From contig OX579638.1 of the NCBI GenBank assembly GCA_951230915.1, forward strand, positions 310,001 to 374,000: a stretch of DNA of 64,000 nucleotides, written 5' to 3'. This DNA comes from Antitrichia curtipendula (lineage: Eukaryota > Streptophyta > Bryopsida > Hypnales > Leucodontaceae). This document shows positions 1 through 10,969 of the stretch, piece after piece. A model generated the notes under the pieces. The model did not search any database, was not told the DNA's origin, and was given only the letters and a program-made list of their open reading frames with translations. The position numbers were made by a program, and so were the translations under genes. Position 1 is the first letter of the stretch; each line of letters begins with the position of its first letter.

Positions 1-971
1 CACTGCTGTAGAATAGGAGGAGCTAATTCTTCTATGTACTTCATTCGTATTGTATTAATAACCCATATTTAACTAATTATGGACAATTACGCGAAATATG
101 GACAAATTCATAGTTCAGCATGACCTTAAAAAAGAGAAGAACCTGATGAAAATGATGCAAAAGTGTCGGCTGCCCACCCACACATTGATCAGGTGAAGTG
201 CTTGTGTTTAGGACTTGGGTTCATGAAGGACAACTTGCTCCAAAAATGGATTAGAATAAGTAAAACAATTTGTCTGCAAACGTGACATCTTGATTGGAGA
301 AGAGATACCTATAACCGTGAACCCAAAACCGAGGCGGATCCCTCGACTCGACTTCCTTTGATATCCAAATCCTAACCAGAAGACAGGCCCCTTAATTTGT
401 ATAGGCTGGCAGCCGACAAGGAAGTCCATAGTAACGTGTGCAAACATACTAGTGAATCTGAAAGAGAATAGTGAGAATTCCGTAAGCGCAGTAAAGAGAA
501 GCAGATGGAAAATAGTCTCCAGAGGAGCATCATTTAAATAAGAACCACAGAAGTACAAATCCGATGTACGTCCCAGTGAATGGAAGCAGACAACCGTCGA
601 CAACAACTCTTAAACCCGTCTCTAAGACAGCGCTTCTACAAAATGGTAACCGTGTTGGCCGGCAGCCGATATATATATGGTAGAAAACAACCGCACCCGA
701 GTCCTGTATCCCCGCAGCTGAGTACTTGTGTAAATACTACAAAACAAAAAGTATTCTATCGGCTGGCAGCCGGCACCAGCACCCAAGTCCTATTTTCGAT
801 CAATAAAGCAGTAGTGCAAGACCTCATTAACATAAAGAACTCTATCGGCTGGCAGCCGACACCATCCTCAGAGTCCCTTATTCGGATCAGCTGAGCAGTG
901 GTGTAAAACCTCTGAAACATACAGTACCCTGTCAGCTGGCGGCCGACACAAGCCAGAAACTACTCCAGGCC
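1..971. other. Left flank and 5' end of the first large element, no gene
   Basis: I support no coding sequence here. The reading frames at 208-606 and 580-894 have no recognisable domain and run through copies of the palindromic repeat, which translate to phrases such as VGCQPI. The stretch holds the left inverted repeat (67-86), a second TATGGACAA motif just inside it near 97-106, and palindrome copies near 405, 653, 759, 844 and 931. These lie downstream of the minus-strand transposase gene, so this is probably its 3' trailer plus the transposon end. Confidence 0.5.
67..86 (+). repeat. Left terminal inverted repeat core
   Basis: The 20 bases ATTTAACTAATTATGGACAA are repeated exactly, in inverted orientation, at 13,810-13,829. 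A related TATGGACAA word follows about 15 bases further in, as expected for subterminal repeats. Confidence 0.7.
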
Positions 972-3900
972 TTAATCATCTCCTTCATCGTCTGCATCTC
1001 TGTCCATAGCTGCGCCCGCGGCCTCCAGATTCGCAATCGCAGCAGCAACCGAGGCCTCCGGTATCACATGAGACAGAGGAGGTCCTCTCTTTGCATGCGA
1101 GGGCATTCTGTGTGAGTACAGGACAATGTTAACATGAACCACCTGCGGAAGACGAAGTTCCTTCTGCCATCTTCGGGTCCAGCACTCTCTCGCGACCAGC
1201 GCCTTCCCCTCCTTCTTGGATTTCATCGGAGTCCACCATTCAATTTTGAAATTTCCGTAGGATGGCCCTGGAGTCATGACCACACACTCCAGGACCCGCC
1301 CTAGCCAAACAGGAAGGTAGTTGTTGTGACATGGACGACAAAGAACAAAGTCGCCTAGCAGGACATCCCTGAAGGGATTAAACGTCAATCTGGGCCTGTC
1401 CTTGGCAGGTCCACAGTATGGAGAGGGCTCTGCTTCGTCCTCCGGAGTGATGTCCAGTGGATTATTTGTGTCCACCCCGTCATCCTGAAATGCAGGTCCG
1501 TGATCCCTTGTCTAGTCTGAGAGTGGCCATAATCCCTCCCGGAGCAATGTTGGTGATAAAGGGAGCGGCGCATTAATCTCCGAGTGAATTCTTTCCCAGT
1601 AAGCCAGAATACCTGCCATTTCCTCTGCGTATCTCTTGTTTCTGGCCATTCCCATTTTCCAGAATTCTATGTACTTTGCTATTCCGTTTTTGATGAAGCT
1701 CTGTTTCTCAGAGCATTCGCTAGCCCTGGCCACTTCCTTGTCTGCATTTCTCTTCTTATGATTAATCTCGACCTTCCCCCAGAGTGCCTTGAATGGAACA
1801 GGTAGTGGGTCCCCCTGCGGAATTTTGGGATTCCCATCATCGTTTGCTGTCCACATTTTGACGGGGGGCCCCGAAGGAAGCCACGAAGCATCCGTGGTCC
1901 TCTTCTTGTATCTCATGAGCGGCCACCCTCGGTCCTCTCCCGCCTCCTCGACGTAGAACTTGAAGAGGTGTTTATCCCCAAGCCCGACGATCTTGTTGAC
2001 CCCATCATGATGGAAGCCCTTGAAGTATGATTTGAAGTCCGCCACCTCTTGAACGAACTCCGGTATGAAGGCGACGGTCTTCTGCGAGTCCATAAACGCC
2101 TTCATGAGATCAGCAAGGACGTAAGTGTTCTTCCTCTTGATTAGTTTTGAGAGATAATTGAAGTGCGCGTCAATGTCCTCGTGTGTATGACCTACAATAA
2201 GGAAACCCACAATTACTTCTTTGAATATACGCCTAGCCGTGAGTAACGAGTAGAATGCCATGAGGAATCGATTTTTATTGTCCTTCGCTGAGTTGTCGAG
2301 TTGCAAGAATAGTTTTCTAGGAAGTGGAACATGAGGTCGTCCTTTATTTGGAGTGCTCGTGACCTTGTCCGATGACTGCGGAATAGATGCGATGCATCTT
2401 GATTTTCCATACAGCAGAGCCTCAAAGAAGCTATTCTGGGGTGGAGTTGCAAAGAGAAGTTTGGATTCCCGAACCGGAGGCAACTCGAGAGCTCGCAGGA
2501 CCCTGCATAGCGACGATATTGTAAAATTTGAATCCCCCGGCCAGAGCGATGTGGAATAATGAGCATAGGCGCCATCGCCATGTCCATGTGTGAGCATGCC
2601 AGTACACGAGATTGGTATTTGTCCTAGCCCGGCGGTGGCCTTCGTGATCTGCTGCATCCTGGGAATCGCTGTCTTGGTGGTGTCCATTTTGTCATGAATA
2701 ATGCAGAGGAACTCCGAAGGATTCTGCACTGACTGCGCGGTCCATCTACTATATACATTTCTACAAGCGCGCTGATAATTGAGATGTCTTTCTCTGTCAT
2801 CGACCAGGGCCTGCCACTCATCACAACCTCTCGGATACTTTGCAATGAACTCTATAAGGAAGTCACACTCTGTACATTTCGAGAAATTGCTCCCCACCGC
2901 CTTGACCTCGACATTCTTGAAATGAGCTTTCCGCAGGCGGCTTATTGCTGACTGCGAGACCGGCTTCATATTGCATATTTCGTTGACCTGTAGAGCATAA
3001 CTCGACGGATAAGATCCCATGACGTGTGAGCTATCTGTATCGGCCGGCAGCCGACAGAACTGCAATGCACTGGCGAGACAACGAAGATAGAGCTAGGACT
3101 GAGATGCCAGGCTAAGAGACCGCAAGACTAGATTTGTTCGTATCGGCTGGCAGCCGACAGCAGCATCTACTCCGTCTTGCGGAAGAAGAGAGGAAGATAC
3201 TAGATACTTACATGATTAACTTGTTCGCGCATGTGATCCCAATTCATTGCAGAGGGGACGACCTTGAGATTGTCTACGCGTTTGTTTGCAACCAATCTGA
3301 ACTCGTTAGGCATCTGGTCCGCATTCTTGTTGATGATGGTCATGAGAGTTGCTTGAGCTTGAATCGTTTGCGGCCGTGGTCGTCGAGCCCCCGCGTTTCC
3401 GTGCGACCCGCTAATGGATCCTCCAACTGCCGCGGCCTTGTAAACATGATAGGCTGACCTGGAGACCCCGTGAATAATATACCATGCATTTTCGCATACA
3501 TCCGCATTTGCAAGAGTGATGTAGCTCTTCCCTGGAATCTGACCTGCGTGAAGTTGACTCTGCATCGCATATGCCATCTCCCTCCTCGTCTCGAAAGTGC
3601 AAGCATAGAACTTTCGTCGCAGAGTTCTCGTGGCCTCCCAGGGAAAGGTCTGGCAACATCTGAGCTTGCAGCACTTCTGGGAGCTGACCTTCCGTATGTC
3701 CATCTCCGAGGTCTTCATTTGCAGTTTGGACAAGCTTGCACGATCTCTGGGCATGACTTTCCGCTTGACCGACCGGTATGGATTCTTGGGTACCCCCTGC
3801 ATTCCGTCTTCGTCTGACTCGATGAGCTTAGCCGCCTCTGAGCAGAGCGTGACAATATCTGAGAGCAGCCTTCCCCCTTCCAATCTAGCGTGTATTAGCC

Positions 3901-5146
3901 TCCAGCGCATGGTTGTCATTTGCAGTTCCTCATGATCCGATACAAGCATGACTCCCACATCTGAATCCCCGAGCACGCCGTCGTCGCACGCTTCGTTTGG
4001 GAGGCAGACTTGTATCATCGCTCTTCCGAAGAAAGAGAAATCGTCATTGAGAAGTTCGCAATATTGATTCCTCCAAAGTGGTCTATCCGGAAATGGAAGA
4101 CCCGACTGCAATCCTTCCGCATTGCAATTGACGTCTCCACTTCTACTAGATCCCATGAAGGCGTCCCCGTGAACGAAGCTGTCAGTGGTGCTGGGCTCGG
4201 ATCCGCCATCGCCTGAAGTACTATGACCATGAACATTGCGAAGGTTATCATTGGACTCGCGGGTGTCCTCGTCGGACGAGTACAGCCTATCATCTCGGTC
4301 GTCTTTATCTGATGCGGTGGCAGGAATCCCCCGCAGTGGCGGCTCTACAAATTCCTCCAACACATCGGCCGAGCTTCCTCCACTTTCGCAGTTTACATGA
4401 AGAAGTGGATGCTGCAGATTGGTCCCCGGTAAGCATGTCGGCTGGCCGCCGACATGCCCGGGCGCCGCTATAGAAGACTGGATAGGTCTAACCTTGTAAC
4501 CATTCCAGAGAATTCTGTGCCCAACACAGAGTTTGAGTGTCATGAATTCTGGAATTTCGCAGTAGGCATTCAGATCCTTGAAGTCATCGACGACATGCAG
4601 AAGTTTGACCACCAGGAAGAAGCTGTGTGGAACACGGAAGCCATTCCAGAACCCCTTGGGAGAGCATTCGACAATAACGCCGACTCCCGCATAGAGCAGG
4701 TCCTTGCCCACAGTGTGCAGAAGAGCAACATCCATGTTGACCGTGAGTGAGAGGAACTGTTGTATGGGTTTTTCATCCGCGTTTACTTGTATCAACTGCC
4801 GGCCGACACCGGCGCAAGTTGACCCTTCCGACTCTGCGTAGGGATAAAGATTGTTCGCCCCCCACACGATTGACCTTCCTGTGCATTGGCGGAGGACAAC
4901 TAAGTCTCCGTCAGGAAACGGAATAGGCATGTCAAGATTATCTGGAACATCCAGGACATGGACGCGCACGAGGTACGGATCGCGACTCACCACCCTCTCT
5001 ACGATAGCCCGCCCCGCGTAATAGAGTCCTTCCAAGGTAAGAGCGACGACTACACCCTTCCGCAGCATCAGTCTTCCGGAACCTCCATTTTTTGTGAACG
5101 CTTCGATAGCCGTGGCATCCAGTTCCAAGTCAGTAGATGAACTCAT
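972..5146 (-). CDS. DUF7869-type putative transposase, two or more exons, internal TAG
   Basis: The protein resembles the eukaryotic family labelled DUF7869, from memory of its motifs. I start it at the ATG at 5146, since the upstream frame lacks an ATG. The model is exon 5146-3212, a GTAAGT donor, an intron 3211-3060 holding a palindrome, then exon 3059-972. Near residue 530 lies a cysteine-rich CCK..CCQ segment, followed by an 'ENAWYIIHGVSRSAYH' stretch. The second exon has a C..C pair, then three acidic blocks typical of an RNase-H-fold nuclease: HDKMDTTKT, LQLDNSAKDNKN and GHTHEDIDAHF. The C-terminal 170 residues (GDFVLCRP, VWLGRV, WTRRW) resemble the small beta-rich tail of this family. 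A single in-frame TAG (1512-1514) separates that tail from the rest, with no usable splice pair to remove it. The catalytic role is inferred, not shown. Confidence 0.65.
1512..1514 (-). other. In-frame TAG inside the DUF7869 gene
   Basis: Reading on past this stop, the same frame stays open for another 179 codons to the TAA at 972. The continuation encodes the expected C-terminal domain. The only GT donor nearby on this strand (about 1612) does not restore the frame with any nearby acceptor. The stop is a nonsense mutation, a readthrough site or a real end with a relic behind it. Confidence 0.75.
4412..4492 (-). other. Possible 81-nt intron carrying a palindrome copy
   Basis: On the minus strand a GTTAGA donor follows AAG at 4493, and CTGCAG ends at 4412 before CAT. 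The segment is 81 nt, in phase 0 and without a stop, so it could be exon or retained intron. It contains a near-palindrome copy at about 4438. I list it because all other modelled introns of this element carry the word. Confidence 0.35.
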
Positions 5147-5479
5147 GATTTTCAATCGGCGGGCAGAATCAACGATGATGGACCGTCTGTATCTGAGACC
5201 CCGCAAACCGCTTATCGGCTGGCAGCCGATACGACAAAGAACCCCCACCGAGACGACCTCTTAAACGTGATGGCGCTCCTAGTATTCTCTCACTGACGCC
5301 TAGTTCAGCTGGTATCGGCTGGCAGCCGACAGTGAGACCTGTACGGACAAACTATGGACCCTAAACCGCGCAGATCACATGGCATAACTCATTCAGGAAG
5401 CTAGATTTCAGCTGAACTAGTCCGACCTAGGCAGTCGGAATCCTGGAAAAGCAGAAATGACCCTGAGCGAGTCCTGATC

Positions 5480-5765
5480 CGTTAACAGCAGTCCACTGCA
5501 TTCCAATCATCACTGCAGTGCACTGCAGAACCATTAATCTCTTGCAGTGCTGTAAATTCTACTACGCATCAACCTGCATCTCTCTGCATCCCAGAAATCT
5601 ACTCCATCGCTCTAAATTGCCCCTGCAGCAACCTGCATTCCTCTGCATTGCCAGAATCTATTCCACTGCCCTACAATGCCCTGCCATCCACTTGCAATCT
5701 TCTGCATTCCAGTAATTTACTGCTCTGTCTTACAATGCACCCGCATGAACCTGCAATCCTCAGCA
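5480..5765. repeat. Degenerate ~60-bp CTGCAT-rich tandem repeat
   Basis: Four or five diverged units of about 60 bp share the theme 'CTCTGCATTCCAGAATCTACT' in scrambled forms (no two units identical), with recurrent CTGCA and TACAATGC words. It lies in the divergent promoter region and does not encode a protein. Confidence 0.5.
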
Positions 5766-6563
5766 GTCCACTCCATCCTGATGCTTCTTGGACGGCCTGA
5801 CCTTGTGCAAGAGGGAAACGAAATTAAAAGAATGAAATTCTCCCAAAACTGAAGCTAAGTGAGAAGGCCAGGGAAGCAATTTGGCGCTTGAAATTTGAAT
5901 TTGGAGGAGGATGTTGTTGTGGTGATTGCAAAAGAGACAGGTACGTCCGTTTGGGGATCGTGTTGGCAAACGTACGCATCTTTTTGCAATGAGTATTCGT
6001 CACTTTGATGTCCTTGGCCGTTAGTGGAGTACTTGTTTTGGATGAAGAACTCTAGATGGATGAAATGACTGGATGAATGTTCATCTTTTCGCCTGCCGGC
6101 TGGCAGCCGTCACATCATTTTGGGGGGGGGGTATACTCCCCTGGCCACTTTCATTTTCTCTCATTTGCAATCTGCCATTTGCTGGAGCTCTCTCTTCCTC
6201 TCTCTCTTCCTCTCTCTCCCTCTTTCTCTATTCCGGCTTGCGGCTGACAGTGCGTCGAAACCTTGAAGAGCAGCCGCCCCGCTGCCGTATTTTTTAGGGC
6301 ATCCTATATAGTTTTAGGTCAGCCGAGAACGTTTCTGGAGCAGCCGATATAGTTGGGGTCGGTGGCGCGCGAGTTTCTTAGCAGCCGACAGGAGACACAG
6401 CCCAGCCGATACTCGAGCAAAGTCTGCGGCGATGGCATCTTCCGAAGTCGCTCCTCAGAGGTAAATTCCTCATCCCATATCGGCTGGCAACCAATACAGT
6501 TTCCCCCACTTCGCATTATTGGTCTGTTCGCCTTTAGAATTGTAGTCCAGAATTGTCATTCTA

Positions 6564-6804
6564 TCGGCTGCCAGCCGACAGTAATTGCATCTGTCGATTA
6601 GTTTAGGGTACAGGAACTATGTCGGCTGGCAGCCGACATAGAGTTTCACCAGAGATCCATCAATTATTCAGGACGTGTCGGCTGCCAGCCGATATAGTAT
6701 TTCTTTAGAGATCCTTCCATTTTCTAGACGTATCGGCTGCCAGCCGATACATTACTCCCTTCCTAGTAATCATGTGCGGTTCAGTTCTGTCGGCTGCCAG
6801 CCGA
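6564..6804. repeat. Regular array of five palindromes at ~56-bp spacing
   Basis: Exact TCGGCTGNCAGCCGA copies start at 6564, 6622, 6678, 6733 and 6790, so the spacing is 58, 56, 55 and 57 bp. The second and third spacers share an AGAGATCC word and similar flanks, so this is a diverged ~56-bp tandem repeat in which only the palindrome is strictly kept. It sits 230-470 bp upstream of the start of the plus-strand gene, a position suited to a multi-site operator. Confidence 0.8.
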
Positions 6805-7030
6805 TACCACTAGGTCAAGCACTGAACATCTGGGTTCGCTGTGCAGGAAACCGACCCTCCTGGCCAGACTATTAGGCGAAGAAATTCCGCCCTCCGGGAT
6901 ATTGGGAGACGGGATTCTGCCTCGCGCAACCTGGAGAGCAAGCCCAGCAATCCAAGAGTGGGGACTCTGCTGGAGGGAGTCTCCTGACAAACTAGTGGAG
7001 ATTGCGTGTTCGTTCAAGCTGAAGGGGAAC

Positions 7031-10000
7031 ATGACTCCCGGCAAAGGCAATGTCATGTCAGTGATGGCTGTTGGTGATGACGTTCACGTCATGATCTGCC
7101 TGCCACCAGTCGGAAACCCAGGCGGCTCTCCGGACTACTTTGCGATTGAGTTGCCCGTCAACAAATGCACGGAGGAGGTGTGCGGTGAGAAGTCCATGGC
7201 GATGGGCATGACATTCGTGGGAAACACGCCAGCCGATGCCGATGACCTCGTGCAGGGATGGCAGTGCTTGGACACGGAGAGGGTGGAGCACAATGCGCTG
7301 GTCCAGCGAGAATTGCAGAAGGGCAAGAAGAAGGTGCCGGCGGGAAGAAAGAAAGTGCCCAACACACCGACTGAGGAGACCCAAACTGCTGTGGTGGAGA
7401 CGGGGTCTCCCAGCAAACCTAAGAGGAAGGGGAAGGGAAAAGACGATCCCGATAGGCCACTGACGCTGACCTTGGACGAGGCACTCCGTCGTGGGAATCA
7501 CCTAACCACAAAGACGAAGGAGAACGAAGTGAACGCCATTTATCAGGCGTTGGAAACGGGGCTGCTTCATGCCTTTCCTTACAAGAAGCAGAGACTTCCA
7601 GGTGTCATACCTTCGGAGAAGCTCCACATTGCACCTGACGAGCTGAAGTACCGGAAGATTGCGAGGGACCGCTTGGGTCAGGTAATTCCACTGAAATCTC
7701 TTGGTTCTGCTTGTTTCACTCTATCAACTTGTATTCGTTCTGTCGGCTGGCAGCCGACATATTTCTATAACTCTGAATTCCATTTCCCCTGTCATTGCAG
7801 GTGAAGACCATGTACAAGGGATACGGGTCCATCCGGAAGAAGCCCGAAATCCACGGCATTCCACTGAAGAGGGAGCCCCTGGAATCGGACAAGGGGCTGG
7901 ACGCGGTGATGGACGAATGTCCAGCGGAGAACGCTACTGCAATTATCGATGGCGTCCGTATGCCGTGGTGGAAGGCGCCTTATGTCCACTGGTACATTAT
8001 TGGCGGTCAACATACTGTCACTGCTTGCCGGGAACTTGCCGAACAACACCCCGACGGCTTAGATGCGAGGAAAGAATTGCTGGAGTTCGAGGTCATACCC
8101 GTCTTCAGTCGGGACCCAGACACACTCGTTCGGGTTTCAAACGCGTTGAATCTCAACATCGCAGAGAAGGTGGCCAAGGAAAACTTTTGTTCCTGCACAG
8201 AGATGGGGAGGGCGGCTTGGGTGAAGGCTGGATGTCCGGAACCACATCTCGGAGGAGGAAAGCCGTCACCAGAGTTTGAGGTATTTATCCATCATGTTGC
8301 ATCAATTTACAGATTGATTAATCTTGTGCTTCTCAGGTCTGGCTACTGTGTCGGCTGCCAGCCGATACAAGTCTTCCTTCTCTCGGTTTGTCTTTGTGGG
8401 CTGCCAGCCGATACATATTTCCTAATGAATAACTGTTGAGGACTTGCACTTATGCAGTTAGCAAAGATGAAAGTCATGGCGCACTTCGTCGATGAGAAGG
8501 TGTCATCTAAGCTGCCGCTCATCTTCATCAAGGAGGCGACCTGGACACTCTGGACGGAGGTGTTCGATGCGTGGGAGAATGGGGAGCTCATCGGTGATGA
8601 CGGGACCGTTCCGAAATCAATCGTCAATCGGAAACCTCTGACGCACATCACCAAGACAGATCTCACGCCAACGCTAGGGCTACGCGATTCGGACTTGTGC
8701 GAACGTGTGGATGATATCGTGAAACTGCGTGTGAGCATCAAGAACACGACCAAGGCCAAGTCCTCTGGGAGGATCACACTCTTCGACTGGTGCAGGGACA
8801 GGAAGCTGGACAGGGTCATCATGAACGAAATTATGTGGACCAGGAAGAAGTACCCCCTTCCCTGCAAGGATGCGGCTTGGGTCCCGTACCCAGACGAGGA
8901 CTGGCAGGAACTCGCGGACAAGGAGGGGTATTCTGCTGCAGTGGTCAGGAACGTCTGGAAGGACGTGAAGAAATTCACGGAGGGCAACAATTGGTTGAAC
9001 GGGCGCGTCAATCCGATGAATCCGACCACGGACAAGTCGGCTGACGGAAAGGCGCCGGGGGTCTTCTTCACCACCCTGAACAGCTACATCACTGCTCCAA
9101 TCCCTCCCCCGCTAGGGAGTCAGTCCGACCTGAAGTACCAATGTCGACTCGGGCAGAACATCCCGGAAGTGCTGGAGTCTCTTCGACAAAGCGTCGGGTC
9201 AGAAGGCCTTGAACCTGGCGACAAGAAATTTGTCGTGATCTTTGGCTACACAGAGAACGGCACACCGGTGACTGTCAACAAGAACAACTTCCTCGATATA
9301 TCGGAGATGGCTGAAGTGCCCGATGAAGAAGAAGGCTCTGACAATCCAGCCCGGGACTCGTACCTTCCACTTCCCATGATCTTCATCGGAAACTTGCGCT
9401 TCAGGGACTCCGTCGCCTTGGCCGCGTATTCTTCATCATCATCGTGGTACTATCACACGATTTACTACAACCCCTCGTCTCGGGGAGGCTTTCTCAAGGC
9501 AGACATTGAGGGGAGTCCCTTGGTCACTCTATCGCTGACCTTTCCGAAGCCGGAGGACAGATCTGAGATTTTCCCAGTCTTCAAGAGGTTCACTGGTATC
9601 AACAGGCCGCTCGAGTGGTACCAAAATGATGTCGAGGAAGAGGTCGATTGGAATGGAGGAATGTGCGGGGTTGGACATGGACTACTCGAGCAACTGATGA
9701 AGCCGACGCTCAAGTCCAAGGACGCCATCGTCATCAACGTCTGGGGCGGTGGAAACGTCACAGAAATCGCTCTGGTAAGACAATCTGGCCTTCGCTTAGT
9801 AGGAGAATCATGTTTAACCTTAATGTCTATCTGTCGGCTGCCAGTCGATACATCAACGTACTAACTTAAGTTCCTTGGGTCTGCAGAGGAATGGCCGTCC
9901 CGTTCTGGAGTTCGTTCGTGAGGAGGATGGACTGGCGAAAGCCAATGAGCGCGTCAAGGGAATGAACCTCGTCAGCGCGGCGTATGTAGTACCGCCCGCG

Positions 10001-10612
10001 CGTCCGCTCGCATTACCGGAGCCAGAGACCGGTGCCGGTTCGGGTCCCGGGACGACGTCGCCTAAGGCGTTTCCACAGCAGCCTACACCGTTGTCATCAC
10101 CATTGTCTCCCCGAAATCCGGGAGGCTCTGCAGGTCCATCTCGACCTGAGCTGCTGACCGGGACAGTCGATATACCGAAGCCCACCGCGCGACCCATACT
10201 CTTGGAGGAGTCGGATAGTGATGAGGACGATGTCGAGATGCTCGTTCGTAAACCGCGGAGACGGAGACCTGACTCTCCTCTCCACAATCGGACGCCGTCG
10301 CCGGAACCAAGGGAGGACGCGCATCCCACGACTCCGACTCCGATCAACTCGGACGCCATGGTTGTGGATCTCCACGCCGCTCCACAATCCGAGGAGATCC
10401 TGCGTGCGGAAAGGGCACCCGTGAACCTCTACGGGGCGGAGACTGTCACAGCCGTAGGTAGGCCAACGACCTTGGCTGATGTCGCTGTCGGCTGCCAGCC
10501 GATACAGGACGAGGCTTCACAGGGTGAGCTGCGACGCGGAAGGAGCAAATCTGCGACAGAGAAATCGAACTCCACTTCGGTAGACTCACGCCGCTCGGGA
10601 CGGATCAAGTAG
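7031..10612 (+). CDS. ParB-like plus DNA-methyltransferase-like protein, multi-exon
   Basis: Model: 7031-7681, 7801-8280, 8458-9774, 9887-10612. All junctions are phase 0, with GT..AG introns of 119, 177 and 112 bp, giving 1057 residues. I use the first ATG; the frame is open upstream without one. After a lysine-rich linker (near residue 130), exon 2 has YIIGGQHTVTACREL followed by a conserved-looking NALNLNIAEK. This matches the ParB/Srx-type box (DGQHR-like). Near the exon 3/4 junction, VINVWGGGNVTEIA then NGRPVLEF and ANER resembles motif I and its sequel in beta-class N4/N6-adenine methyltransferases, with the usual DPFxGSGTT changed. ParB-methylase fusions are known in phages and bacteria. 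I see no clear DPPY motif (only YYNP), so activity is doubtful. The C-terminus is proline/arginine-rich with basic clusters. An in-frame TAG ends this model; see the next exons. Confidence 0.6.
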
Positions 10613-10733
10613 AAGCGGAACCGAGCGACCAGGGACTCAGACGAGGGAACGGCTTCCAGGGACATGCCGGAGCAGGACTTCCCAAATGAGAGAATGTCTC
10701 CTGAACCAGCATCTAAACGGACGCGGATTAGAG
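10613..10733 (+). CDS. Open continuation after TAG, basic tail
   Basis: After the TAG at 10610-10612 the same frame stays open for 40 codons, opening KRNRATRDSDE and ending KRTRIR before a GTTTGT donor at 10734. That donor is phase 1 and joins in frame to the acceptor TTGCAG at 10969. The ParB/methylase-like gene may therefore once have read straight into the FCP1-like exons. Confidence 0.4.
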
Positions 10734-10969
10734 GTTTGTAGGCGATAGACATGCTCAGGGATTGGGGGGGACTATCTACAAGAGCTCGTTCGATGTTAGT
10801 GGTGTTGGGCTCAGACTTGTTCGTAGGAACTTGTCTGTGGGAGCCTCCATGTATGCAGTCTAGAGGACGTATGTAGTGTGTCGGCTGCCAGCCGATACAT
10901 GCGAGTCATGTTGTCCGATTGCTCACTAAATTGCATCTCATGCGCTCTATACTTCATCTTGTATTGCAG

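Larger units (their letters stand above)
5147..7030. promoter_or_regulatory. Divergent intergenic control region of the first element
   Basis: This 1.9-kb gap separates the starts of the two divergent genes. It is rich in palindrome copies: exact copies at 5215, 5315, 6564, 6622, 6678, 6733 and 6790, and weaker ones near 6093, 6230 and 6481. Half-site words (CAGCCGA) lie at about 6320-6400. There is also a degenerate CTGCA-rich repeat block (5480-5765) and a CT-rich tract (about 6185-6235). No clear TATA box was identified. A role as promoter or replication/transposition control is inferred from position. Confidence 0.5.

Noticed and set aside
1485..1612. Intron removing the TAG in the DUF7869 gene
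   Set aside because: The only nearby GT donor (about 1612) is phase 1 and creates a new stop with each nearby AG acceptor.
6564..6804. CRISPR-like array (short repeats with ~41-bp spacers)
   Set aside because: Eukaryotic context, repeats are palindromes also scattered singly over 13 kb, spacers 2 and 3 are related to each other, no Cas genes.
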